A stretch of DNA of 64,000 nt, from contig NZ_LT838813.1 in the NCBI RefSeq assembly GCF_900176595.1, forward strand, positions 3,738,001 to 3,802,000. Direction: 5' to 3'. Both the position numbers and the translations under genes were made by a program. Source of the DNA: Aquiflexum balticum DSM 16537. GTDB lineage: Bacteria > Bacteroidota > Bacteroidia > Cytophagales > Cyclobacteriaceae. This document shows positions 18,503 to 26,924 of the stretch, in pieces. The notes beneath the pieces are model-generated. The model was not told where the DNA came from, did not search any database, and saw nothing but the letters and a program-made list of their open reading frames with translations. Positions within the stretch are counted from its first letter, which is position 1. Each line of letters begins with the position of its first letter.

Positions 18503-19231
18503 TTACAAGTTAAAGGTTTTATTGATGTTTTTCAATATTTCCAAGGCATTGGGATTATCGCCGTGGATACAAATGGTGTCGGCCTGAACTGGAATATATT
18601 TATTATTGATGGTTCTGATTTTCCCTTCCGCTATCATAATTTTAATATGCTCAAGAGCTTTATCAGGCTCGGTAATAACAGCATTGGATTCGGCCCTGTT
18701 TACCAAACTTCCGTCATCATTATAGTTCCTATCCGCAAAAACCTCTTTTTTGATGGGAATGCCTCTTTCTTCAGCCAATTGTGCTATGAGTGAATTTGGA
18801 GGACAATACAGAAAACATCCTGAAAACTGATTTTCCAGAATATCCAAAATCAATGAGGCTGTTGCATGGTCATTGGCTGAAAAATTATACAATGCCCCAT
18901 GTGGCTTGATATGATGTATCTCTACATTTTCTTTTTTTGATATTGTCTTAAATGCGGATAATTGAGAAACCAGACTATTTTTAAGAGATTCAATGGATAT
19001 ATCCATCTTCAACCTTCCAAAATTTAAGTGGTCAGGATAGGAAGGATGGGCCCCGATTTTCACCTGATTTTTCTTGGCAAGTCTAATGGTTTCTGTAATT
19101 GATTGTGCATTTCCCGCATGTCCTCCGCATGCAATATTGCAACTTCCCAAAAACGGCATCAACAGTGCATCATTGGAAAGTCCCTCTCCCAAGTCACAAT
19201 TAATATCAAAAGGAAAGTTTTGTTTGTTCAT
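18503..19231 (-). CDS. pxpA: 5-oxoprolinase subunit A (LamB/YcsF family)
   Basis: A 242-residue cytoplasmic subunit of PxpABC. It opens with the characteristic DINCDLGEG motif (about 9-17), then SCNIACGGHAGN (about 31-42), GAHPSYPD (about 60-67), a KPHGALYN motif (about 110-117), and a closing DTICIHGDNPNA. All are diagnostic of the LamB/YcsF family. It is first of the pxpA-pxpB-pxpC-CPBP operon and so lies nearest the promoter, in the 243-bp space shared with the divergent thioesterase gene. That space also holds a strong inverted repeat. Confidence 0.95.
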   Translation of the reverse strand: MNKQNFPFDINCDLGEGLSNDALLMPFLGSCNIACGGHAGNAQSITETIRLAKKNQVKIGAHPSYPDHLNFGRLKMDISIESLKNSLVSQLSAFKTISKKENVEIHHIKPHGALYNFSANDHATASLILDILENQFSGCFLYCPPNSLIAQLAEERGIPIKKEVFADRNYNDDGSLVNRAESNAVITEPDKALEHIKIMIAEGKIRTINNKYIPVQADTICIHGDNPNALEILKNINKTFNL

Positions 19232-19345
19232 TATGGTAAATTTAGGGATTAATTCCTCAACTTTATTTTTGAGGTTTTAACAAATAAGTCTAAAATATGA
19301 ATACCAGCCTCATGCAAGTTGAGAACTCTTTCTATGAAAATGGCT

Positions 19346-19412
19346 AGAAGACCGAAGACGGTAGACGGAAATTTATGGTACTTCTGTCTTCTGACTTCCG
19401 TCTACCGTCCTG
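19346..19412. repeat. Inverted repeat of the AGACGGAAGAC family
   Basis: A perfect 14-bp inverted repeat: GACGGTAGACGGAA at 19357-19370 and TTCCGTCTACCGTC at 19396-19409, separated by 25 bases. The flanks AGAAGACCGAA and CTTCTGTCTTCTG belong to the same word family, seen again at 26653-26684 and, in degenerate form, at 325-410. It lies between divergent pxpA and the thioesterase gene; a role as an operator is possible, but its dispersed nature favours a repeat element. Confidence 0.6.
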
Positions 19413-19474
19413 ACTGTAATATAATATTAGGTTACTGGCAGCAAAGATGAGTATAACCAAAAACCAATATTTCT

Positions 19475-19990
19475 ATGTTCGAATTCAATCCAGATAAACA
19501 TTATCCTAAAGAAACTGAAAGTAGGGTCGTTATCCGTTTTCAGGACTGCGATCCCCTTAGGCACCTTAATAATGCCAAATATTTTGATTATTTCTTCAAT
19601 GCCAGGGAAGATCAGGTTCCCAAACTTTATGGGGTGGAGATGTTTGATATGATCCAGAAATACAAAGCCGCTTGGGTGGTTTATAACCATAACATATCTT
19701 ATGTCCGTCCCGCCATGGTGGGAGAGTGGGTGAGAATTATGAGCAGATTGCTGTGGTACAATAACAATACGGTAGTGGTGGAATATTATATGACCGATGA
19801 TTCCAAAAGGGAATTGAAGACGCTACTTTGGACCACCATGCGCTATGTGACCATTAAGGAAGGGAAGTCAACCGACCATGATGGAAGTATCCTTGAATTT
19901 CTGAAAGCTACCTCAGAAGATCTTGATATTTCCAATATGACCATCAAAGAACGGGTAAAATCACTGAAATTGAAATTGCTCGAGAATTGA
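19475..19990 (+). CDS. Acyl-CoA thioesterase, hotdog fold
   Basis: A 171-residue cytoplasmic protein of the 4-hydroxybenzoyl-CoA-thioesterase-like hotdog family. It carries the typical early motif RFQDCDPLRHLNNAKYFDYF (about 22-41), where the aspartate in DCDP and the following His/Asn region mark the active site, and the helix that follows. These enzymes hydrolyse acyl-CoA thioesters; chain-length preference cannot be read from sequence. Length is slightly longer than the ~140-residue norm because of a C-terminal helical tail. It is monocistronic and followed by a good intrinsic terminator. Confidence 0.85.
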   Translation: MFEFNPDKHYPKETESRVVIRFQDCDPLRHLNNAKYFDYFFNAREDQVPKLYGVEMFDMIQKYKAAWVVYNHNISYVRPAMVGEWVRIMSRLLWYNNNTVVVEYYMTDDSKRELKTLLWTTMRYVTIKEGKSTDHDGSILEFLKATSEDLDISNMTIKERVKSLKLKLLEN

Positions 19991-20374
19991 AATTGAATCG
20001 ATCTTGCTCGTTAAAGAACGGAACCTGTACAGAAGCGTACAGGTTTTTTGATTTGATTTTTTTTGAAAAAAAAATTTTAAAAATTTTCCAAAATTAAATT
20101 CAGTTAAAATAGTCAAGTTGACGCAACCTTTTTGAATTCCGAAATTTTAAGTTTTTCTCAAAACCTGTTCTGAAACAGGACACTTTACAGGCTGTTTGTA
20201 TCGGGATAATACACTATTTATGAATTAAATACATCAGTACAATTGATTGATTGTTAAAATATTAACATGTAGGAAAAAATTATTTAACAAGAAAATTCAG
20301 AAATGTTGGGGTGAAAAAATATTGGTACAGATCATGGATATAGGATGATACCAACAAAATAAACAACCGCAATT
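19991..20374. other. Intergenic leader, AT-rich
   Basis: After the terminator at 20022-20050 the sequence is strongly AT-rich with no reading frame. A small hairpin CCTGTT-CTGA-AACAGG is at 20164-20179. The rest probably holds the promoter and a long leader of the exported protein gene at 20375; I see no riboswitch-like fold. Confidence 0.5.
20022..20050 (+). terminator. Intrinsic terminator after the thioesterase gene
   Basis: Perfect 9-bp stem AACCTGTAC (20022-20030) with GTACAGGTT (20037-20045), 6-base loop, directly followed by T residues. It lies 32 bp after the thioesterase stop. Confidence 0.85.
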
Positions 20375-20962
20375 ATGAAAAAGTTACTCACACTCGCATT
20401 AGCCGCCACACTAGGTATGGCCAGCTTTGCAAACGCATCAAATGAAGGTATTGAAGAGATGTCTTCAGTAAAGGCAAATGAAAAAAAAGTCAGCATCATT
20501 TTAAGGGAAGGACTGGGGAAAGTCAGATTGGCAATTTTTGATAGTGAAGGCAAAAAACTTCACCAGCAATTCTTAAAAGTCAACAATGATTTAAAAGTTC
20601 CTTATGACTTTTCCTACCTACCGGCAGGAGAATATCAAGTGATGATTGAAAGCAACATAAATAAGGCAAATTCTGAAATATTGTTCTACACAGTAGAAAC
20701 AAAAGAGGCTCCTGCACCACTTCCTCTGAAGGCCTTTGGCAGAAGCATAGATGACAACTCATTCAAATTGACCGTAGTTGGATTGGAAGAACCTGGAGTA
20801 AATGTGGAAATTTTTAACCGGAATGGAAATCCTATTTTTTCTGAAGAAATAGAAGAGTATGGATCTTTTTCCAAAATCTACCGCCTGAGAAACCTGAATG
20901 TGAAAGATATTTCATTGAAAGTCACAGATAGGAAAGGAAGTGAGACTAACCTTAAATTTTAA
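20375..20962 (+). CDS. Exported protein with two beta-sandwich-like repeats
   Basis: A 195-residue protein with a clear Sec signal peptide (MKKLLTLALAATLGMASFANA). The mature part looks like two similar beta domains. The first runs VRLAIFDSEGKKL through LPAGEYQVMIES (about 50-95), and the second VNVEIFNRNGNPI through DISLKVTDRKG (about 145-190). The 'I-D-x-x-G-K ... L-P-A-G-x-Y' pattern is like Ig-like or secretion-type beta-sandwich domains common in exported Bacteroidota proteins, but it is too short and lacks the conserved end expected of a T9SS sorting domain. Function unknown. Monocistronic, with a bidirectional terminator after it. Confidence 0.75.
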   Translation: MKKLLTLALAATLGMASFANASNEGIEEMSSVKANEKKVSIILREGLGKVRLAIFDSEGKKLHQQFLKVNNDLKVPYDFSYLPAGEYQVMIESNINKANSEILFYTVETKEAPAPLPLKAFGRSIDDNSFKLTVVGLEEPGVNVEIFNRNGNPIFSEEIEEYGSFSKIYRLRNLNVKDISLKVTDRKGSETNLKF

Positions 20963-20983
20963 CTGACCACAATTAATTTGATG

Positions 20984-21018
20984 AAAAAGGCTCTGGAAGT
21001 AATTTCCAGAGTCTTTTT
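20984..21018. terminator. Bidirectional intrinsic terminator
   Basis: A 15-bp stem containing one G-T pair (arms 20984-20998 and 21004-21018), 5-base loop, A-rich on the left and T-rich on the right. It serves the convergent exported-protein gene and the ADP-ribosylglycohydrolase gene, and abuts the stop codon of the latter. Confidence 0.85.
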
Positions 21019-22296
21019 TTATGGGTACCTGCGAAGAATATTTTCAGTCAACTCAAAGGCCGATTTTTCCAAATCTATTTCCAGCATGTTTTTATTGATG
21101 TCCAAAACTTTTTCTTTCATACCCACAGGGAGATTTTCAAATCCAACCAAAGCACCCAATATAGATCCTGCGATTGCTGCCGTGGTATCATTGTCCCGAC
21201 CATAATTGACAAGGAACACAAGGGTATTTTTAAAATCAAAATCCGAGAAAATCATAGCTGTTAGGACCTGAAGATAGATTTCTCCAGCATGAAAAGGCAT
21301 ATCTTGTAAATGTTTGTCAAGCCTTTCATAGGCGGGTTGTATGTAGTTGAGGTCTGGGTTGATAGGTTTTATTATACTGTCATAAGCTACCCCCGGGTGG
21401 TTTATTTCGTTGCTTTCATAAACAATCTGCAAGGCAGTCTGAAGAATCCGGTATGAACTTCTTCCCACCAATCTGCTGCTATAAAAATTCTCTGGATCCA
21501 CAGTTTTTGCGATTTCCAATAAGTCAGATCCTTGAATACCCTTTGTCATGGCTGCAGAAGTTAATGCTGCCGACAAGGCAGAAATATCTTTTGCATAGCC
21601 GATATCAAAAAACGATAGCTTGAATGCTTCCTGATATGCTTTTTCAGGATTTTCTGGGAAAAAGGCTCCAATTGCAGGTGCATACAACAAACCGGCACAG
21701 ACCATTTCTCCTCCATAAAATGTACCTAGTCCTTTTTGGATACCTTCAAGGTCGTCTTTAAGGTAAGGTCGAGCTACCTTGACCCATTCCTTTAGCCAAA
21801 AGACTTTCAGGTTGTTTTCATCCAATTCTTGTATTGAATCAACTTCAATTTTCTTGAAATTTAGCATGTATGAATCAAATTGATCCAAAATATGTCCGGC
21901 AAAACTTTTTGGGTCCAATGAATAGGTATTCTCTTTACTTAGGTAGTCAAAAGTCAGTTTTTTCCACCTTGTATCATCTGTAGTACCTCCTGCGGGCAAA
22001 TTTGGAATCCAAATTCCTTCGGGCGAAACTTCCCGGATCATCGGATCCAAATCGGTAACAAAACCATATTCCCGTAAAATCATCTCCCTGCTCCACATTT
22101 CTGTTGGGGCACCCATGGCATCTCCAATGGCCGAACCAACCAACATTCCCAACACTTTATCATATAATTCCTCATCCGTTAAACTTAGAGGTTCTATCTT
22201 TTGCGCAGTTTGAGTTTCATCTTTTTCTGTCTGTTTTTGACAGGAGTTACAGAATATTAAACTAAGAAAAATAAGGGTCCAAATAGTTTTTTTCAT
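21019..22296 (-). CDS. ADP-ribosylglycohydrolase family lipoprotein
   Basis: A 425-residue protein with the DraG/ARH fold. Metal-binding motifs are intact: GSAIGDAMGAPTE (about 54-67), TDDT (about 106-109) and GRDNDT (about 366-371) followed by AAIAG. The family removes ADP-ribose from proteins or small molecules or hydrolyses related N-ribosides using two Mg ions. Unusually for the family, it starts with a lipoprotein signal (hydrophobic stretch then NSC, Cys 19), so it should be anchored outside the cytoplasm. Its start overlaps the stop of the upstream kinase-like gene by 4 bp (ATGA). Substrate unknown; a nucleoside or ADP-ribosyl compound met in the periplasm is plausible. Confidence 0.88.
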   Translation of the reverse strand: MKKTIWTLIFLSLIFCNSCQKQTEKDETQTAQKIEPLSLTDEELYDKVLGMLVGSAIGDAMGAPTEMWSREMILREYGFVTDLDPMIREVSPEGIWIPNLPAGGTTDDTRWKKLTFDYLSKENTYSLDPKSFAGHILDQFDSYMLNFKKIEVDSIQELDENNLKVFWLKEWVKVARPYLKDDLEGIQKGLGTFYGGEMVCAGLLYAPAIGAFFPENPEKAYQEAFKLSFFDIGYAKDISALSAALTSAAMTKGIQGSDLLEIAKTVDPENFYSSRLVGRSSYRILQTALQIVYESNEINHPGVAYDSIIKPINPDLNYIQPAYERLDKHLQDMPFHAGEIYLQVLTAMIFSDFDFKNTLVFLVNYGRDNDTTAAIAGSILGALVGFENLPVGMKEKVLDINKNMLEIDLEKSAFELTENILRRYP

Positions 22297-23270
22297 GGCG
22301 ATTTAATCATTTTGGCCGCTTCATCTGCCAGTTGAAGTTTCTCATTCAGTTCAAGTTTCAATGGCAGTTGTGCCAGACCAATCAGTCTTCTCAGGATTTC
22401 TACTCCTGTGTATTTAGCGAGTAGGTCCGCATCAAGACTCGATTTATCGGAGTATTTTTTTATAACTTCTGCAATTTGAATAGGATCAAATTTAGCCATT
22501 TTTAAATGTGCGATCATTACTCCAAGATCAAACTCCGCATCACCCAAAAAAGAAAATTCCGGATCTATCACTTTTAATCCTGATGGAGTCTTCAACCAAC
22601 TGCCGGGATAGAAATCTCCATGAAGAAGGTTGGTTCCTGTTTTCATGTATTTTCCTCCTAGTTCTAGAACCTTATTTTTCAGTATTGTGTCTTTTTTGAA
22701 TTTCATGGAAATTTCCTGTAAACCAAGCTGAATATTATCCAGGTCAAAGCCGTTGTCTTCCATGAAAGGATATATAAATATATGTTCATGGTTGAGTTTT
22801 TTCATTTCCTGGTTTCCGGGAAAAGTATTTATAGGACTTGAATGAAGTTTGGCCAGATAGTCAATCAGAATTGAGATTTCGTCTTTTTTTAAGATGTTGT
22901 TATCGCTATAAATCCCCATAAAATCTGAAGAGTTCCCAAGATCTTCCAAAAGCAAGAGATGGTTATTTTCGTCAAAATCCAAGATTTTTGGTGAAAATCC
23001 TGATAAAAAGCCATTCTTACTCGTATGGTCATAAAAAGCTTTTTCAGTCCAGATTCTGTCTACAGGTGCTGATATTTGAGGATACTTTTGAACATAAGGG
23101 CGTGATTGTTTCAGAATCAGGTTTTTTTTGGAAGTGCTCAATCTGATCACCACGTTCATATTTCCTTCGCCTGCTTTCTCATAACTTTGTATTTCTTCTT
23201 CTGAGCTTAACCATCCTTTTGATCTGAAATATGATTCCTGTTCTGCATCCAAGGGGAGATTTATTTGCAT
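22293..23270 (-). CDS. Aminoglycoside/methylthioribose-kinase-like phosphotransferase
   Basis: A 325-residue cytoplasmic kinase-like protein of the APH/choline-kinase fold. It has a glycine-rich loop (GEGNMNVVIRL, about 34-44), a lysine in LILKQ (54), the catalytic motif HGDFYPGSW (His217, Asp219) and a DPE motif (236-238) followed by FSFLGDAEFDLG. The HGD...GS and DPEF signatures are those of 5-methylthioribose kinase (MtnK) rather than of aminoglycoside kinases, but it is shorter than typical MtnK (about 400), so I give no symbol. A ribose-like substrate is the best guess. It precedes and overlaps the exported ADP-ribosylglycohydrolase gene. Confidence 0.78.
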   Translation of the reverse strand: MQINLPLDAEQESYFRSKGWLSSEEEIQSYEKAGEGNMNVVIRLSTSKKNLILKQSRPYVQKYPQISAPVDRIWTEKAFYDHTSKNGFLSGFSPKILDFDENNHLLLLEDLGNSSDFMGIYSDNNILKKDEISILIDYLAKLHSSPINTFPGNQEMKKLNHEHIFIYPFMEDNGFDLDNIQLGLQEISMKFKKDTILKNKVLELGGKYMKTGTNLLHGDFYPGSWLKTPSGLKVIDPEFSFLGDAEFDLGVMIAHLKMAKFDPIQIAEVIKKYSDKSSLDADLLAKYTGVEILRRLIGLAQLPLKLELNEKLQLADEAAKMIKSP

Positions 23271-23403
23271 TTTAAAGTTTTACTTCAAATTAATATTTTA
23301 ATTTACATCAATGGCTTAATTCAATCAGTTATTTTTTTTCATTTTTGAAAAAAGTTGTTCTGATCAGTTTCCAATTCAATTTTATATAATCAATTTTAAA
23401 GAT

Positions 23404-24939
23404 ATGAAGTTCAAAAACCGACTTTCCCTATTGACTCTTATTCTGGTACTGAGTGCAGTCAATTTGATCGCGCAAGAAAAAGTAGATCTTGAAATGATGT
23501 ACCGCATCAAGACTGAGGGTATCAGAAATTCTCAGATACAGGATCTTTCTTTTCATTTGACGGATTTCCTCGGGCCAAGATTATCAGGATCCACCAATCT
23601 CAGAAATGCCAGAAATTGGACAGCTGATAAATTCAGAGATTGGGGGTTGAGTAATGTCCGGATTGATTCATATGGGGAATTTGGAAGGGGCTGGAATGTC
23701 AAAAAATCCTATATCGCCATGAAGGAACCTTATTATGCCCAAGTCATTGGATATCCAAAAGCCTGGACTGATGGAACCAATGGTCCGATAGATTCGGAAG
23801 TCATGCTTTTGGAAATAACCTCTGAAGAAGATTTTGCAAAATATAGAGGAAAGCTAAAAGGTAAAGTAGTGATTACACCGGCAAATCTTCCTAATAACCC
23901 CGCTTTTGAAGCAGAAGCAAAGAGATTGACCGACCAGGAATTGGAGGATAGAAAAGCCATCAATATCGGAGGTGGGGGCGGTAGGTATACGCCTGAGATG
24001 TTGGCACAACTGAGAGCGCAGCGCGAATTGGACCAAAAGCTCACTGCTTTTTTATTGGAAGAAGAGGTTGGGCTGAGACTTACCGGGACTAGAGGCAGTT
24101 TTGGAACAGTGTTCCATACAAGGGCCGGTTCATACAGTAAAGAGGTAAAACCCTCCATTCCTGAAATTGAAATTGCTTCCGAACATCATGGCCGGATCTA
24201 TCGGCTTTTGAAAAATGGCAAAAAAGTACAGATTGAGGCTGAAGTGGAAGTGGAGTGGTTGGATGATGATTACAACGGCTACAATGTTTTGGCTGAAATT
24301 CCCGGGACAGATAAAGCACTCAAGCCGGAACTCGTCATGTTGGGTGCTCATTTGGACAGTTGGCATGCAGGTACAGGCGCAAATGACAATGCTTCGGGAG
24401 TTGCTGTGATGATGGAGGCTATCAGAATTTTGAAAACCTTGGACTTTCAGCCTAAGCGTACCATCCGCATAGCTATATGGGGTGAAGAGGAACAGGGATT
24501 ATTTGGATCGAGGGGATATGTGCAGAAGTATGTTGCAGATCGGAATTCCAAAGAGAAAAAAGCCGAATGGGATAGGATATCTGCCTATTTTAACCTGGAT
24601 AATGGTTCAGGAAAAATCAGGGGGATTTATCTGGAAGGCAATGACCAATTGGTACCTGTTTTTGAAAAGTGGTTTGAACCTTTTCACGACATGGGTGCTA
24701 AAACCATAACTTTGAGAAATACAGGTTCAACGGACCATGTTGCCTTTGATGCGGTGGGTGTTCCTGGATTCCAGTTTATTCAGGATCCCATTGACTATGG
24801 CAAAGGGTACCATACCAATATGGATTTGTACGAGAGGATGCAGATTTCTGATATGACACAGGCTGCCGTCATTATCGCTGCTATGGTATATAACACTGCT
24901 CAACGAGACGAAAAACTACCTAGAAAACCTTGGAATTGA
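23404..24939 (+). CDS. M28 family zinc aminopeptidase, exported
   Basis: A 511-residue exported peptidase with a signal peptide ending NLIAQ. Residues about 130-270 resemble the PA-like insert domain typical of this family, and the C-terminal M28 catalytic domain follows. Zinc-ligand motifs are visible: GAHLDSWHAGTGANDNASG (about 317-335), EEEQGLFGS (about 361-369, catalytic Glu then ligand Glu) and NTGSTDHVAFD near 440-450, with a later HTNMD. It should remove N-terminal residues from peptides outside the cytoplasm. Length fits periplasmic M28 enzymes of Bacteroidota. Monocistronic; a repeat-rich spacer follows. Confidence 0.92.
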   Translation: MKFKNRLSLLTLILVLSAVNLIAQEKVDLEMMYRIKTEGIRNSQIQDLSFHLTDFLGPRLSGSTNLRNARNWTADKFRDWGLSNVRIDSYGEFGRGWNVKKSYIAMKEPYYAQVIGYPKAWTDGTNGPIDSEVMLLEITSEEDFAKYRGKLKGKVVITPANLPNNPAFEAEAKRLTDQELEDRKAINIGGGGGRYTPEMLAQLRAQRELDQKLTAFLLEEEVGLRLTGTRGSFGTVFHTRAGSYSKEVKPSIPEIEIASEHHGRIYRLLKNGKKVQIEAEVEVEWLDDDYNGYNVLAEIPGTDKALKPELVMLGAHLDSWHAGTGANDNASGVAVMMEAIRILKTLDFQPKRTIRIAIWGEEEQGLFGSRGYVQKYVADRNSKEKKAEWDRISAYFNLDNGSGKIRGIYLEGNDQLVPVFEKWFEPFHDMGAKTITLRNTGSTDHVAFDAVGVPGFQFIQDPIDYGKGYHTNMDLYERMQISDMTQAAVIIAAMVYNTAQRDEKLPRKPWN

Positions 24940-24943
24940 TTTT

Positions 24944-25150
24944 TTTTACCGCAGAGTTCGCAGAGAGCACAGAGTTAAATTAAGCAATTTTTCTCCCTGA
25001 TCTCTGCGGTAAAATTTTAACCGCAAAGGACGCAAAGGTTCGCTAAGGATGTAAGTTGGGTCAATGAATCATCACTGAGGGCACAGAAGACGCGCAGAAA
25101 TAAAAAACAAACGTTTTCTCTTTGAGGGCTCTGGGGTCACTGTGGTAATT
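24944..25150. repeat. GCAGAG/GCAAAG 9-bp-unit repeat elements
   Basis: Three 9-bp units ACCGCAGAG, TTCGCAGAG and AGCACAGAG lie at 24948-24974. A perfect 13-bp inverted repeat (TTTTACCGCAGAG at 24944-24956, CTCTGCGGTAAAA at 25002-25014) brackets about 71 bp. A second array follows at about 25019-25047 (ACCGCAAAG, GACGCAAAG, then a degraded unit), and words such as GGGCACAGAAGACGCGCAGA and CTGTGGTAA close the region. This fills the 296-bp gap between the M28 peptidase and acyl-CoA dehydrogenase genes, which has no reading frame. Confidence 0.72.
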
Positions 25151-25235
25151 TTTTTTGATTAATTTTAAACTTAATTATATCCATTTACTTTAAATTATAG
25201 GATATAATTCCAAAACCGTATAAACCCAAATAATT

Positions 25236-26393
25236 ATGTATTCAGTACCCCGAACTATTTTTACAGAAGAGCATGATATGTTCCGTCAGTCTCTCCGTGA
25301 TTTTATTGCCAAGGAAATAATCCCAAACAATGCCCAATGGGAAAAGGATAAGCAAGTGACCCGCGAGTCTTGGAAAAAGCTTGGAGAAAACGGTTTTCTC
25401 TGTCTCCAAGCCCCGGAACAATATGGTGGATTGGAAATCCTGGATTTCAGGTACAATGCTATTTTTATAGAAGAATTGGGTCTTTCAGGCTGTTCCGGTC
25501 CTGCAATCGGTTATCCTTTGCACAGTGATATAGTATTTCCCTACATCCATCATTATGGAAGTGAACCTGCAAAATCGAAATATATTCCCAAAATGATCAG
25601 CGGAGACTATATTGGCGCCATAGCCATGACAGAACCGGGTGCCGGTTCGGATCTTCAGGCCATCCGCAGTACCGCAGAAGATAAAGGGGATCATTACCTC
25701 TTGAACGGGTCCAAAACATTTATTACCAACGGTTTTCTTTGTGACGTCGCAGTGGTAGCAGCCAAAACAGATCCATCAAAAGGTGCTAAAGGTATCAGTT
25801 TGTTTATAGTGGATAAGGAAATGTCAGGTTTCACCAAGGGAATTCCCTTTGACAAAGTTGGCCTTCACGCGCAGGATACCTGTGAATTATTTTTTGAGGA
25901 TGTACGAGTACCCAAGGAAAATTTGTTGGGCAACGTTGGAGAGGGGTTTAAATACCTGATGACTGAATTGGCACAGGAACGGCTGATAGTGGCATTGGCG
26001 GCAATCGCCTTAGCTGAAACCACCTTTCTTTCCACGGTGGAATACGTTAAAAACAGACCGGCTTTTGGTAAAATGGTTTCAGATTTTCAGAATACAAGAT
26101 TCAAACTGGCTGAAATGGGTGCCAAACTGGAACAGGGCAGGATTTATGCCGATCAGTTGGTGATGTTGCATAATAGTAACAAACTTGATGGTGCCATGGC
26201 CTCTTCTGCCAAATACCTGATGACAGAATTACAGTGCAATGTTTCTGATGAATGCGTGCAGCTTCATGGCGGCTATGGGTATATGTGGGATTATGCCGTA
26301 GCCCGGGCATTTGCTGATGCTAGGGTTCAGCGGATTTATGCCGGCACCAATGAAATTATGAAGGAATTGATTGCGAGAAAGATTTTGGATTGA
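25236..26393 (+). CDS. Acyl-CoA dehydrogenase
   Basis: A 385-residue FAD enzyme that makes the first alpha-beta double bond in acyl-CoA beta-oxidation, passing electrons to ETF. It has the three-domain ACAD layout. Visible are the signature AMTEPGAGSDLQ (about 130-141), the KTFITNGF segment (about 160), the helical C-terminal domain with QLHGGYGYM (about 345-353), and the closing RIYAGTNEIMKELIARKIL. The final segment resembles long-chain/branched ACADs (FadE-like). Length is standard. The acyl-CoA ligase gene lies 0.5 kb downstream in the same direction, which suggests shared fatty-acid use but not necessarily one operon. Confidence 0.95.
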   Translation: MYSVPRTIFTEEHDMFRQSLRDFIAKEIIPNNAQWEKDKQVTRESWKKLGENGFLCLQAPEQYGGLEILDFRYNAIFIEELGLSGCSGPAIGYPLHSDIVFPYIHHYGSEPAKSKYIPKMISGDYIGAIAMTEPGAGSDLQAIRSTAEDKGDHYLLNGSKTFITNGFLCDVAVVAAKTDPSKGAKGISLFIVDKEMSGFTKGIPFDKVGLHAQDTCELFFEDVRVPKENLLGNVGEGFKYLMTELAQERLIVALAAIALAETTFLSTVEYVKNRPAFGKMVSDFQNTRFKLAEMGAKLEQGRIYADQLVMLHNSNKLDGAMASSAKYLMTELQCNVSDECVQLHGGYGYMWDYAVARAFADARVQRIYAGTNEIMKELIARKILD

Positions 26394-26924
26394 TTTTAAC
26401 TTTAGATGTTTAGGATAAATTAATTGTAAATATAAGTGGGGATTCATAGGCATTTTCCAATGCGAGGTTTTTTGATGGAAGTCAGCCCAATCAAATTCTG
26501 ATAGCGAAATGGTGGTAGGTGGAAATCGGCTAGATATATTTTTATGATCCATTGATTTATTTTTTTTAAATAATTGAATCTGTTTATCCGCTTTCTTACC
26601 AGTAAGCTTAATAATCAATGGAAATATTTAAAAATACGCTTGAATTTTGGATTCTTCTGTCTTCGGTCATCGGTCTTCCGTCCTGTTTATAGAAGTAAAT
26701 AGGCTAACTGGCATGATTGCAGATAATCATATAATTGAGTTAAAAATGAATTGATTTTAAAATAAATTGGGAAAAGATCGGATTGTTTGATTAATACTTG
26801 GACTCTGTTTTTGGTTCGTTTTTTTGTCTTCGAGCTTCCATCTTTTTTTAAAAAACTTTATTCTTTTATATTTAGTAATCTTTAATCTTCAACAATATTT
26901 TCAACCCAAACTAAACAACACCCT
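26394..26924. other. Intergenic region, 531 bp, AT-rich
   Basis: No convincing gene. A short minus-strand frame running back from about 26618 overlaps the dehydrogenase gene and looks random. At 26653-26684 lies CTTCTGTCTTCGGTCATC..., the same word family as the inverted repeat at 19346-19412, and another TGTCTTCGAGCTTCCATC piece is at about 26826-26843. The rest holds the upstream region of the acyl-CoA ligase gene. Confidence 0.55.

Noticed and set aside
26229-26618. 129-codon minus-strand frame at the end of the acyl-CoA dehydrogenase gene
   Set aside because: Half of it is antisense to the conserved C-terminus of the dehydrogenase, the rest lies in repeat-bearing DNA, and there is no domain-like pattern.
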